Assembly (NCBI GenBank): GCA_037893245.1
Contig: JBAIAA010000258.1
Location: forward strand, 868,001 to 932,000
Direction of reading: 5' to 3'
Origin: Crossaster papposus
Taxonomy: Eukaryota; Echinodermata; Asteroidea; Velatida; Solasteridae
Length of the DNA stretch: 64,000 nt
Part shown: piece after piece, positions 1-10,930 of the stretch
Layout of the letters: every line of letters begins with the position of its first letter
Numbering within the stretch: position 1 is the first letter of the stretch
Made by a program: the position numbers and the translations under genes
Notes under the pieces: generated by a model
Databases searched by the model: none
What the model saw: only the letters and a program-made list of their open reading frames with translations
What the model was told of the DNA's origin: nothing

Positions 1-1350
1 AAGATAGGGCGGCTGCTCATGGCCAAAGGTGCTATCCATCCAGATCACCCCTACACCCCAAACTGTTCCCCACTCACCCCGTCTCATGTCCATGCGGTTT
101 AGCCTTAGGAGTGGTCTGGTCACTGTCATCATCGGCATACGCTCCTACTCTGATGGCTACTTCTGAGGAGAAGGATGAATTCTACCAACTCCTCGACAAT
201 ATTCTGCTCAGCATTCCAGCTGGGGATAACATTGTGCTTGCCGGAGACTTCAATGCACGCAGCGGATCTGATTACAGGTCATGGAGTGGTGTAATACTAG
301 GCCCCCACGGTGTGGGCAAAATGAATGACAACGGGCAGCGCCTTCTCGAGTGCTGTGCTGGCCACGATTTGTGTCTCACCAGCACTTTTTTCGCAGGTTC
401 TCCTCGCTCCAAAGCCACCTGGATGCATCCACGCTCACACCGATGGCATCAACTCGACCACATTATCGTCAGGAAACGACAGTTGTGCGGTGTCAAACAA
501 TGTCGTAGCATGCACTCAGCAGACTGTAACACTGACCATGCCCTTGTCCGTAGCAAGCTCAGAATGCACCCCAAACAATTTCGCACAGCTCAGCCGAAGC
601 CAATCCCTGCAGTTAACACCTCTGCTACCCGTGACATCAACCGCGTCACCACGTTTCGTGAGCTCCTCATCGATCGTTTTGGCTCATCTCCCACGCCTGA
701 CAAGTCTGGTCCCGCATGGTCTAGATTCAAGTCCTCAGTCACGGACTGCGCTCTTACCGCCTTTGGTCGACGTACTCGAACGCAACCCGACTGGTTCCGG
801 GATAGTGCTGACATCCTGATCCCGGCTATAGAGGCCAAACGAACTGCCAGAATCAAAGCTACCGTAATTCGTACCCGCTCTTCGGCGTCTGCGCTCCGCG
901 CTGCAAAGAGTAACGTTCAACGCCTTGTCCGTATCGCCCTCTGCCGTTACTGGACTGGTCTCAGTGCCCGCATCCAACACTGCGCTGACTCTGGGTATCA
1001 CCGTGGCCTGTACAATGGTATTAAGGAGGCCATCGGTCCTACCCCAAAGAAGAGTGCTCCACTGCTGTCAGCTTCTGGCATATCTATTACTGATCCATCA
1101 GCACAGCTTGACCGCTGGGCAGAGCACTACAGCTCTCTCTTTGCTAGCAATGTAGAAGTGTGCTCCGATGCATTAGCCTTTCTGCCACAACTTTCCGTCC
1201 TGCATGAGCTTGACTGTGCCATCACCTTGTTTGGAGTGACACGTGCAATCAGTGGTCTTAAAAACCACAAGTCCCCTGGTGCAGACGGCATTCCTCCTGA
1301 AGCCATGAAGTGCGGTGGTGCTGCCCTGTCAACTGAGCTACTTTCTTCTA
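1..1350 (+). pseudogene. RTE-like non-LTR retrotransposon fragment (endonuclease to start of RT)
   Basis: The open frame from about 111 to 1373 encodes an apurinic-type endonuclease of a non-LTR retrotransposon. GDFNARSG lies near residue 46, a TWMHPRSHRWHQLDHI tract follows, and SADCNTDHALV is the terminal catalytic motif. A linker then leads into the first RT block, SPGADGIPPEAMK, near residue 386. The frame loses homology just after that (about 1350) and stops at 1373, so all catalytic RT blocks are missing. The first 110 bases look like earlier endonuclease sequence in another frame, so the element enters from the left edge with at least one frameshift. The SADCNTDH style matches the RTE-type elements often annotated craniofacial development protein 2-like, and the same lineage recurs at 60566-62578. 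Dead copy. Confidence 0.85.
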
Positions 1351-1373
1351 ACTCTTTGAATCGAATTTGCTAA

Positions 1374-3240
1374 ATTTCTCTTGGCATGATTTATTGCATT
1401 TGTTTTTTGCGGAGCGAAACTCATCAAGATCCCTGCAAAATTGCCTACTTTTATCAATTTACTGTATAGTGTACACATTGTATATAGGCCTATTTCACCA
1501 GTCAAGGTTAAGATTTTAGACTTATAGTTCTGTGGAAACTTGAACTTGGGTAGGACATTAAGATTTAGTGTTCAGCTGTGGTAACTTTGAACTCTCTGTG
1601 ACCTGCTTAAATCCGGTAAACGATCACTTATTCTCAAGTCTCGCAAGAACTTAGGGTCAAATGGGGGTCAATGTACACCTGATGATAGACGATGATTTTA
1701 AAATACGTTAGATAATTACTGAGAGGGCTTTATGTGTTATTTCCCTCAGTCGGCATTTAGATCCTCAGTCGGCAAACGGGCCACCGAATTATTAATTGTG
1801 ACCTGCTCCGACGAAATGAGTGTAAAGTCGCACAATGCCATTTCACAGTACAGCGGACCAAAGTCAAAATTCGAAGGGGTGGTCATTTTTAAGTTTTGGG
1901 GTTATTTCGTTTCTAAATATATCCCTTTAGCAATTCCTCAATTTTGAGTGGGATCTGAAACCAGAAAACTGTTTTTTATGTCAATTTTGTTGATGACTTC
2001 GCTGGTGATGTATCAAATATCCTTAGACAAAGACGTTAACAAAGACGAAAATCTTTCCGATGTTCACCCTGTTCTTAAAACAACACCCTGTGCATGTTTG
2101 GTATCGTCTGAAAGCTAAAGACGTTGCCTGTTTATTTTTTAGTAATATGACCTCTGACCGTTCATTCAATAAAGCATTACAACATGTAAAACAAAATAGT
2201 AAGGTTGTCATCGACGTAAACAACGAGCTTTGTTGCTATGCCTTGCCGTGTTGAGTTCTATGATTCGCTTAAACCTACCACGTGTTCCCGTGCGCATGTG
2301 CCGTGCAGCGATGTGGCCTCTGCTAGTGGACGTGTACGTACGGCCGTGTGACGGTAATACGTTTTGCAAAGCATGCGTTTATGTGTGCTTTTTTATACAA
2401 CATTAGCAGAAAATGGCCGATAAGAACAGAATAACGAGTGCTCTTCACGATTCTGTTATTCTTGGGCTCAATGCTGCTGACAATGATGCGCTTGGGGAGC
2501 TTTTCACAGACTCCGAAGACGAGCTCTCGGATGCCGACGATGATAGTGACGCCGAGACAGACGGGGAAGGCAGCCATGATGAAAGCGTCGAAGAAATGGA
2601 ATTGGAAAATGATACTGACACAGTGACAACGAGCCTGTCGTTCCAGAAAATCCTGCTCAGGACATAATCGATGTCGTTGGGATGGACGATTAAGCATCTC
2701 TTAATTAATTCTTAATTAAAGTTTGCTTTTATACTAGTACTCACTACTCAGTAAAACAGACAAAATACATACATTATAGAGTTACATTAATTCAAATTTA
2801 TTCAAAACTTCTGCTTTTTAATATTTTATGGTCAAAAATAGTTTTTTAAATGCTTTAATTAAATATGCAAATAAGTACCCAATATCCATTAAAGTGATTA
2901 ATTTATTACATTGCAATAATGTCATTTTTTATATTTCTTGAAAATTTAAAGTGAAATAATAATCACAACGTGGTCATTGCTAAGGAAACAAAACCTACTT
3001 GTTGTATGTGTTGCATTATTGTGTGTTGTTTTCTTGTACACAACTCTAAAGGCTATTAATCTCCAAAACTAATTGGTGCAATATGTGTCGACTCCGTGAC
3101 TTTCTAAGGCTGTAACGTTCTTATTGAGTACTAAACTTTAAACATTTCCGACTTTATGCTCATTTTGTGGGAGCAGGTCACAATTTGGTGGCCCATTTGG
3201 TGGACTGGGTTGTTGTGGTCCAGTTGCGGAATGAGGGAAA
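1374..3240. other. No gene recognised; AT-rich flank
   Basis: Apart from the short acidic frame at 2413-2667 I see no supported gene. The stretch 2690-3130 is AT-rich and of low complexity. There is a small cluster of CACGTG-like words near 2278-2340. Confidence 0.4.
2413..2667 (+). CDS. Small acidic open frame, hypothetical
   Basis: This 84-residue frame opens with ATG and ends TAA at 2665-2667. Its centre is very acidic (DSEDELSDADDDSDAE near residues 36-50), followed by more Asp/Glu, and the end is hydrophobic. Acidic N-termini like this occur in piggyBac-type transposases and many nuclear proteins, but nothing else of such a protein follows and no splice site was confirmed. It may be an isolated exon, a transposase remnant or chance. 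I do not assign a function. Confidence 0.25.
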   Translation: MADKNRITSALHDSVILGLNAADNDALGELFTDSEDELSDADDDSDAETDGEGSHDESVEEMELENDTDTVTTSLSFQKILLRT

Positions 3241-3249
3241 CACCCTCCC

Positions 3250-3485
3250 CCACACATACACGTCAACAGCTTAAGGGAGAAGCACACGATCAGAGGGCAC
3301 CGAATGCCTTGCGACACGCGCTTATCACCCGCTTATATACCCGCACCGGGTACCAATCAGTCGCGCAATTTGCGCTCTGTATAACGGACAGCAGTCCGCG
3401 TACCAACTTACTAAACTATGGCGAGCCTAGCGCGCCAACATTAATTGTTCCCTTAAACAGCCGTGCCCCAAGTTTGGTCAGTCCC
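3250..3485 (-). repeat. LTR-like repeat, 3' copy of the Gypsy element
   Basis: The region around 3256-3480 repeats 13826-14040 in the same orientation with small indels. Shared words include ACGCGTCAACAGCT-like, CGCACCGGGTACCAATCAGT, TACCAACTTACTAAACTATG and GCGAGCCTAGCGCGCCAACA. Its place beyond the integrase tail fits a 3' LTR. Exact LTR ends were not fixed. Confidence 0.6.
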
Positions 3486-4281
3486 TTGACCTAAAAACTG
3501 ACAACAATAAGGAACTGTTGCAAAAAAAACCATAACCAGGTGCTCTGCCACCTTCAACTAAACTAAATAAAGCTTAGTGTCAGGTCAACAGGTTTTGATC
3601 TGGAATTCTTATACATCATAATGGTCTGACCTACTTAAGTCCTTATACAATGAAACAAAACTCTCCCTAACTTTACAAAGGAAAGCAACATTTTTACAAC
3701 ATCTCTGATAAAGTCTTGTATAAACGATAAACTTCTCAGATGGAGAAACACACTGTGGCACCTCGGACAGTCTACTGTATTTGACTCGTGGGGTCCAGCG
3801 GGGTCGTCTTTGCGAGTGAGTCTCGACCCATGTTTATCTTCTGCCAAATAATGCTAAGAAATGTATCTTGTTAATTTATCTTTGTTACAGGTACAGAAAT
3901 GGCATTATTCGCATCTTCGCTCGCACTCTGCTCAACACTTTAGGTCTTTAGGCCTTTAGGTCTCTGCTCCGGCTGCCCCTCACAACCTTACAAATAGCGT
4001 TGTGGCCTTCGACTGTGCCTATATGTTGGTTTCTTCTTACTGTAGGCATAGGTGTCCTATCTTGTTCTTCGTCAGTTGTTGCTGTAACATAAATTATTCC
4101 CCTTCTGTGTCTAGCACTTCCCTATTATTTTCCTGTAATTCTGTATCCAAGTCGGTTCTTTGTACATCGCATCATATGTCTCCTTGATCTTCGGTGAATG
4201 TTTCTTGTCTTTGTGGATGGAAGAATGTTTTTGCTGCGTTACTTGCCGTCCTTGGCTTTAGCGGCTGACCTTGGTAGGGCT

Positions 4282-4551
4282 TTAGTCGGTCAAAGTGTAC
4301 GACTTTTTTTGTGCCTCTTGTTTTTTCTGAATTATGTAGGTGGCATTTGACAGCTTTTGTAATATCAGGTAAGATCCTTCCCAGCGTCGCTGTAATTTTG
4401 GTGATAGACCCTTTGTCTTGCTTGGGTTATGAGGCCACACAAAATCTCCTTTATTCAGCGTTGTTTCCATCATTCTCTGATCGTAGAATTTCTTCTGTCT
4501 CCTTGTGCTACATTTAAGGACTTCCCTTGCCCTCTCGTGGGCTAACTGCAT
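4282..4551 (-). pseudogene. Gypsy integrase C-terminal fragment
   Basis: The 89-residue minus frame carries REVLKCSTRRQKKFYDQR, then KGDFVWPHNPSKTKGLSPKL and RRWEGSYLILQKLSNATYII. This is the DNA-binding tail (GPY/F-like) of Ty3/Gypsy integrases. The expected glycine-proline pair is GS here. The frame breaks after TLTD, and the following bases look like the family's next block in another frame. No zinc-binding or DDE core is seen nearby. Confidence 0.8.
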
Positions 4552-4563
4552 ATCCTCTCTAAG

Positions 4564-4652
4564 TTAAAGTGCATAGATCTGTCCTTGTAGGTCCCGAAAG
4601 TTTTTTAGCCATCGAAGTGCCCCGTGGTCCGCACTGATTGTGACCTTTCTAC
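4564..4652 (-). pseudogene. Gypsy RNase H fragment, part 2
   Basis: GRKVTISADHGALRWLKNF is the RNase H block containing the TDHGALRWL-type motif of Gypsy pol. It is directly preceded on the minus strand by the insertion 4657-5724, beyond which the first half of the same domain continues. The end near 4564 runs into the integrase side with a large deletion. Confidence 0.75.
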
Positions 4653-4740
4653 CGTATGTGGAGGCAGTGATGTGCCGTCTTTGATGCAGTAAAGGTAGAA
4701 CGGTGAGTTGGGAGGGCGCCACCATGCGGCGGAGTCTGGT

Positions 4741-4795
4741 TATGCCATTCTCTCGCCTCCGTCGCTGGTCGGTTGCCTTCCGACTTACAGGTAAA
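4741..4795 (+). repeat. Dispersed GCCTCCGTCGC repeat, copy 1
   Basis: A short repeat around TCTCGCCTCCGTCGCTGGTC recurs at 5584-5632, and in longer forms at 6336-6440 and 10796-10846. Copies 1 and 3 share an upstream part (GAACGGTGAGT, then GGCGCC...GCGGCGGAGTC). Its origin is unknown. Confidence 0.5.
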
Positions 4796-5583
4796 TTTTC
4801 TTCTTTTTGCAAGTTTGATTTAAATATATAAACTAAAGGACAATAAACCGGTTATAACAAGTATCATTTAGATTTATCCATTACCCATTCAAGCTCAGGA
4901 TTATATTTATTTTTCAGCAATTACAGTTCAGTTAAAGTTGTAAAGTTTTGCTAGTACATGTGCATTTATGAACACGAGTCTGAGCTTTATTGTATGTGGA
5001 GAATTGATCCCTGTAAATTAATGCAATCTGTGAAATAGGTAGTTTACAGTACAGGCATCGATATTAAGTCTAAGTTGATTGAGCAACGTGGGCATATTTT
5101 GACAAATTAATGGTAATCCATAGTCTAGTTTATGCTACAACAGCGCCCTCTATGTCATTTGTAGACTAGTCAAATTGGTATTGGCATAGTGTGTTAATTA
5201 GCTTGCCAAGGTATATTATTTGGTGCAAGATGTCTGTTAAGCTGATGACTTTTAGAATAAGCTTTAATATAGATCTGATAATTCTTAAGGAATTTAAGAC
5301 AAGATGATCAAAACAATCCCATATTGTTTTGATTTGTAAAAACCCGCTGTACTGCTGGATATATTGTTTAATACAGGTCTTACAGATACAGGTGTATGAT
5401 TCAAAACAAAACGTTGCAAGTATTTGTACTAATTAATTATTTTGTAAAAGAGTTGCATTATTTCAGCCGAAGTATTAACTTTATTGGATAGACTTTGGTG
5501 AACACACACTACATGTATTTATTGTACCAATGATTTCATTTATTTTCTCTTTCCTCTCTACTTGTTAATTGTTTACTGTCAAA

Positions 5584-5632
5584 TTTGATGCCATTCTCTC
5601 GCCTCCGTCGCTGGTCGGTTGCCTTCCAACTT
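5584..5632 (+). repeat. Dispersed GCCTCCGTCGC repeat, copy 2
   Basis: Near-identical to 4741-4790 for about 40 bp, and inside the same TG...CA insertion. It may mark an internal duplication in that LTR-like segment. Confidence 0.5.
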
Positions 5633-5728
5633 CCAATTACAGGACAGAATAAAAGAGTCAATCTGAACCCACTGATTTAGAGGTTTCAGTCATTTTGTAG
5701 CCTCCATATAACCCCTCCTCCACACGTA

Positions 5729-6190
5729 CACGTAGGGTCTGAATTGTTTCAGAAAAAACGACCACGGCTAGTAGTTACCGACGTGTCATACAATAGTTCC
5801 TTTCTGATTTACAACAAATGTATCTAGAACTCGGCTATCGTAGGCGATAATCCTTTCCTGACCATCAACCACCTGTGAAAGGACAGCGCCTATCCCGAAG
5901 TTGCTTGCATCTGTGTTGGTTACGTAATCTCCCTCTGGACTTACATACGCTAAGATAGGTGCTTCCTGTAGACGTGTTTTCAACATTTGAAACGCATTTT
6001 CGCACTGGTCGTCCCATTTACACTCTTTTCCCTTTTCTCTAAAGGCGATGCAGTGGTCGAGCTATATTGGCAAAACTATTTGTCGACATTTCTCCGATTG
6101 TTGTTGCAATGCCTTGCACTGGAAACAATGTGTCCAAAGTACAAGACCTGCCTCCGAAAAAGTTTACATTTCTTAGTGTAGGGATTTGAC
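5729..6190 (-). pseudogene. Gypsy reverse transcriptase end and RNase H, part 1
   Basis: Minus-strand reading gives decayed RT C-terminal sequence (KCKLFRRQVLYFGHIVS near 6170-6110) and a shortened thumb region. Then comes AFQMLKTRLQEAPILAYVSP, and TDASNFGIGAVLSQVVDG with ERIIAYDSRVL, the start of RNase H. A frameshift and an in-frame stop follow before the insertion point at 5725. An internal deletion removes part of the RT-RNase H linker. Confidence 0.8.
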
Positions 6191-6335
6191 ATTTGAGGCT
6201 AATCCATTTAAAATTATGTCGTTACCATTTTGTGCTAGTTTTCTTTTTCTGTGTACATGTATAATGAAGCATCACCTTTTTGTAGGCTGTTGTACCGCTG
6301 TCAGCTGTGTTTCCTAAAGTAAAGTCAATGAATCC

Positions 6336-6440
6336 GACGGCGGTTCCGAACGGTGAGTCCAAAGGGCGCCGCCGTGCGGCGGAGTCGGGCAATGCAAATG
6401 TTCCGCCTCTGTCGCAGGTCGTTGCCTTTTTGACCACTGT
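6336..6440 (+). repeat. Dispersed GCCTCCGTCGC repeat, copy 3 (long form)
   Basis: About 105 bp: a GAACGGTGAGT part, a small GCCGCCGTGCGGCGG palindrome, then CCGCCTCTGTCGCAGGTCG and a TTTTTGACCACTGTTCCACA tail. That tail matches the copy at 10796-10846. Confidence 0.5.
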
Positions 6441-7698
6441 TCCACAGGTAAACCTTTTAAAAGTTGTTCGTGTTTGGAGTACAGATATCTGATATAATTT
6501 TAAGCTGGAAAGACCAAGGAATATTTGTAATATTTTTAATAACGCGAACTGATGGATTTTCACTGTCATTTTATGAGTTTTATTCTTACAAACTTTTGTC
6601 AAGATGGCGATCCTGTGGAATTGTTATGGAGACCTCATGGCACTTTGAAAATGTCGTAACTTTTCCTAATTATTATTTTGGCCAGTATTGTGAGTCCTTA
6701 TTGACAATTGTACATTATTTCTGTCGGTAATTATGAGTTATTGCGGAATGTCAGACTGGAATCTAGAAGTTTCGAAAAGCCAATTCTGAGTTTTTATTGA
6801 TATTCATTTATCGGTTGTGCTCATTAAATAGCGCCCTCATTGTTTAGTAAAGTTGCTAGCCATAGAGTGAATGATTTTTATGCTTCTAATTATGCCTGAG
6901 GAGTTGAAATGTTAAGCTGAAATGCCTTTATTTGTGGGAAATAGGGGACTTGAGCATATATTTGTTCCCCTTATTTTTGCTTTAGGGTCATTCTATGTCA
7001 GACCAACGCACTTTTTTACCTTATCTACTCCGATTTTGCTAAAAATTGCTGTGCTTGTAGGTCCTAATGAGCAATAAATGCAAACCATTTTTTAGCCCGA
7101 TCTGACCTACCATGTGGTCACAGCAGAAACCACACAAATCTGACATGCTCAAATCAATTCTTTTGTCAAAAATAAATGTTGTGAAAAGTAGGTCACCGTG
7201 ACTTTGCATATGTTACCATGACCTTTGACCAAATTGTTGTAATAACGTATCATTTCGAAAATCATCGAAATTAAAATGACTTGATAGAGCATGTCTTCCT
7301 CTATCAGGATCTACTAAGAATCAATTAGGGTCTTTAACATTTAAAATGTGTGTACAGTTGGTAGGTTACAAATTCGTCAATTTATAGACTTCACATTAGA
7401 AATCCACTAACACAACTTACTGTTCTGTTTAAATTGTTACTAAAATTATTCTTGGTTGGGAATTTCTCATGTTGAGGGCTAATTTAGTCTAACCAGACTC
7501 ATACTCTAAATTATTAGCAGTGGCGCACCCAGGATTTGGCTTTTTGTTTGGGGGAGGGGGGCTCATTTTTGTTCTTTCAAATTTCTTTAGAAGACGTACT
7601 ACATTATTATGTGTTCCACGAGCGCAAGTGGGATAACAAATTCATTTTCAAGCAAACTTGACGTCGAATGCGTATGTGGTTAGAATGTACGTGCATAC

Positions 7699-9062
7699 AC
7701 TCTAAAAACAGATTGGTTAAAAGACCAACCAATCTAATTGGTTGACCAAATATTGGTTGTTTTTAACAACATGTGTTGGCTAAAGCGTAACCAATGCGTT
7801 GGTTGTCCGTCGACCAGTCATATTGGTTGAAGGTATCAACCAATCTATTGGTCATTTATAACCAATATATTGGTTGTCCGTCAACCAGTCATACTGGTTG
7901 AAGGTTTCAACCAATGTATTGGTCATTTATAATCAATATATTGGTTGTCCGTCAACCAGTCATATTGGTTGAAGGTATCAACCAATCTATCGGTCATTTA
8001 TAACCAATATATTGGTTGTCCTTCAACCAGTTATATTGGTTGAGCTTGCAACTAAGGTATCAACCAATCTATTGGTCATTCATAACCAATGTGTTGGTTG
8101 TCCTTCAACTAGTCATATTGGTTGAGCTTGTAACCAAGGTATTAACCAATCTATTGGTTATTCATAACCAACATATTGGTTGTCCTTCAACTAGTCATAT
8201 TGGTTGAGCATGTAACTAAGGTATTAACCAATCTATTGCCAATAGATTGGTTGGCCTTCAACCAGTCATATTGGTTGAGATTGTAGGAATGTACCAATTA
8301 CAGCAACTGATCAATCAGAGGTGAGGAAATTTGTATTGACAATAGTTGATGCTAAATTGTAGTATTTAGTCCAAAATGCAATATTGTTGACCATAATATG
8401 TAATTATTCAAACTATTCCATGATTCAATTTATATTTTTGTGCAAACATAGTGAACAATTCACATTACATTTCATTCGTATTCAAATTTTGACATTATTC
8501 ATAACAAACTAGCTATATGACTTCGTCGTGGACAAAAAAGCGAACTATAAAACTAACAACGGCATTTGCCAAGTTTGTAGTAAGTGTTCAGTAGGTAATA
8601 TCTAATAGGTTGTTATTGTATGTATGCGTAATTGCAATGTGTAATAAGTTAATTCCATTGGTATTATTTCATTACGTAATTTGTCCACGTAGGAACCAAT
8701 ACATATTGGTTGTAGCCTAACCATTATAAATTGGTTAAAATAACCAATATTGTATTTTTGCATTTGTTATAACCAATGCAATTGGTTGCGTGTTAACCAG
8801 TATGAATTGGTTGCAGCCCTACCGTTATGTATTGGTTAGTGCTATAACCAATATGGATTGGTTACGTGGTAACCAATACAAATTGGTTGGAGTCCTACCA
8901 TTGTGGGCTGGTTAAATTAACCAACATTACATTGGTTGGTGTTATAACCAATATCATATTGGTTATTTTAACCAATATTTTGGTTATTTACATATATACC
9001 AACTGGATTGGTTGAAATCGACCAATATATTGGTTATTTTTCAACCAATCTGTTTTTAGAGT
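7699..9062. mobile_element. CCAAT/ATTGG palindrome element with perfect 20-bp TIRs
   Basis: The element starts ACTCTAAAAACAGATTGGTT (7699-7718) and ends with its exact reverse complement (9043-9062). The left part (7711-8290) and right part (8690-9050) consist of AACCAATnnATTGGTT-type imperfect palindromes, dozens of CCAAT or ATTGG words in alternating orientation. A 400-bp AT-rich middle (8290-8690) lacks them. No coding frame is supported. Outside the TIRs, GTGCATAC on the left and TGTGCATG on the right look faintly symmetrical; no clear target duplication was found. Likely a non-autonomous DNA transposon with subterminal motif arrays. Confidence 0.8.
7805..8263 (+). repeat. Tandem repeat, three 71-bp units then three 82-bp units
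   Basis: Units start at GTCCGTC or GTCCTTC: 7805, 7876 and 7947 (71 bp each), then 8018, 8100 and 8182 (82 bp, the last diverged). The longer unit carries 11 extra bases (AGCTTG.AACTA-like) after TTGGTTG. Each unit contains four CCAAT/ATTGG palindrome halves. Confidence 0.9.
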
Positions 9063-9562
9063 TTAGTGTGCATGCCGCAGGAAATAAAAAGCACACAATA
9101 CAGCTGTGCAATATGGATAGACTAATCAGGATCTACATGTAGAATTCAAGTTTGCTTAAAGATAATACTCAATATCGCAATCAAAGTTACCTTAATACTC
9201 ATTCATTACTGCGCTTTTTGAAACTTAACGACTCTCATAGCCTTAAATTTCACCTGGATGTGAGTCCGCTGAACTGGGTGCGGGTAGAAAGCATGGAACT
9301 GTTGCGTACCCAGAACAGTCACTTCTGATGAAAATCATCTCTCATGGAGTTTTCCGCACTGTACTGTTGCACTTTACTCTTGTCCACAAAATCAAACTGT
9401 ATTCCTGGAATATTCACCTTGGCCCACGAATACAGCGGCTGAGCATTCAAGATTTGGTCTTCATACGGCCCCAAAAGCCAAATCCTGGGTGCACCACTGC
9501 TAATAATTTAAATGTAATAGAAATTCCCCAACCAAGAATAACAATTGAAACAGTAAGTTGTG

Positions 9563-9910
9563 GAGTGCCGTGGCCTCGTGGTCTGGAGCATTAAATTTGT
9601 AATCTGTAGGTAAAGCTACAGGTTGTGGGTTCGAGTCCAGCCTAGGACTATAGTGCGTGTGCCCTTCGGCAAGGCACTTTGTCACTCATTGCTTCTCTCC
9701 ACCCAGTAGTAAATAGATACCTGTGATGGCTGAGATGGTTATTGTGGTTGATTTAGCTGCTTTGCGCCAAAATGGCAGCATCGAGCTGTTATACTCCCCA
9801 GGAAGCTGAGATGATAATTGGAATGTTTCATGGGCCCAATGACCGGGGTAATAATCTTAAGCGTTTTGAGACTTTGGTGATAAAGCGCTATATAAGCACC
9901 GCACATTTTT
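9563..9910 (+). repeat. tRNA-derived SINE, copy 1
   Basis: A head with A-box-like TGGCCTCGTGGTC and B box GGTTCGAGTCC (about 9628-9638) is followed by CTCTCCACCCAG and GGTACCTGTGA-like core words, ending in AAAGCGCTATATAAGCAC. The sister copy at 36460-36770 is collinear over about 300 bp. It interrupts the right arm of the foldback element, whose uninterrupted left arm shows the pre-insertion sequence. Confidence 0.85.
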
Positions 9911-10738
9911 TAGTGGATTTCTAATGTAAAGTCTGTAAATTGACTAATTTGTAACCTACCAACTGTACAAAAATAATCATAAATTTTGAAGACCCCAATT
10001 TCTTTTTAGTGGATTCTGATAAAGGAAGACATGCTCTATCGAGTCATTTTCATTTCGTTGATTTTTGAAAACATATTTTCGGTAACATATAAAAAGTCAC
10101 GTTGACGTACTTTTCCCAAAACAATTTTTGACAAAAGAATTAATTAGAGCATGCAATTCTCATTATTTTAATACCAAATTTGCATGTATTTGATGAAAAT
10201 TAACATGGTCATGACATATTGTACCAAAAGAGTGGTATTTTACTTACAAATTTCAGATTTTTGTGGTTTCTGCCCTGACCACATGGTAGTTCGGATCGGG
10301 CTAAAAATTGGTGTGCATTCATTGCTCATAAGGACCTACAAGCACAGCCATTTTTATAAAAATCGGAAGACATAAGGTAAACAAGTGCGTTGGTCTGACA
10401 TGGAATAACCCTTTAATGAATTATGTACTTGAATTAGCATTGTGAGGCAAAACTGTCAGTTATGCTGATTTTGGGGTACAAATAATATGTTTGGAATTTT
10501 GCCATATAAATAAGGTGGTTTTATCTGTATTCTGGCCTGCTAAAAATATCGCAATAGTATTATTTTGCGGCTTGATATTTTGTTTTTGACAGAACCCCCT
10601 TGGCCTGGGGACATTTTATGCACTCGTTCACATGTACAAGTAATAATTGTATTATTTAATTGCACACGTTTACATCATAATCTGTGTATTTATCTAATTA
10701 TTGATTTCATGTTTTTTGGGTTATACCCCTAAGTGTAC

Positions 10739-10930
10739 TTATGATGCTTTTATTAGTATTTTTCTCCTCGTGTGCTGTTTGATTTCGAATGCAAATCCCC
10801 CGCCTCCGTCGCCGGTCGTTGCCTTTTTGACCACAGTTCCACAGCTGAATAAATCAGACAGCATCAGCCGAACCCAAAGTGTCGAGTTTTTTTTTAATAC
10901 CCCCCCCCCCCCCCCCTCGAGTAAACAATC
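10739..10930. repeat. GCCTCCGTCGC repeat copy 4 and a poly-C tract
   Basis: Bases 10796-10846 match the 3' part of 6336-6440. A C tract of about 18-20 lies at 10898-10917. Together they separate the foldback element from the Gypsy pol start. Confidence 0.5.

Larger units (their letters stand above)
4657..5724 (-). mobile_element. TG...CA insertion, probable solo LTR, inside Gypsy RNase H
   Basis: This 1068-bp segment begins TGTGGAGG and ends CCTCCACA (8-bp inverted ends with TG/CA termini). CGTA flanks it on both sides (4653-4656 and 5725-5728). Without the segment and one CGTA, the interrupted RNase H frame resumes in register, so this is a precise insertion. Length, termini and 4-bp duplication fit a solo LTR of another Gypsy-type element; a TIR transposon is less likely. 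It contains a roughly 45-bp sequence twice (about 4741-4790 and 5584-5632). Confidence 0.7.
6985..10411. mobile_element. Long-TIR foldback transposon, 3427 bp, TTTA flanks
   Basis: The ends are GGGTCATTCTATGTCAGACC and, inverted, GGTCTGACATGGAATAACCC, with TTTA directly repeated at 6981-6984 and 10412-10415. Inverted arms of about 560 bp can be followed inward (left to about 7545, right from about 9470) at roughly 85-90% match. They include AGCCCGATC, CCATGTGGTCA, GTTGGTAGGTTACAAATT and a TGGGTGCACCACTGCTAAT-like block. The right arm holds a SINE (9563-9910) absent from the left arm. The centre holds the CCAAT element 7699-9062. No transposase frame is present, so it is non-autonomous. Confidence 0.85.

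Noticed and set aside
7805-8263. CRISPR-like array of regular repeats
   Set aside because: The whole unit repeats, including the would-be spacers, and the DNA is eukaryotic and inside a TIR element.
9563-9910. tRNA gene
   Set aside because: A and B boxes are present but there is no cloverleaf or acceptor stem, and the sequence continues as a SINE body found in several copies.
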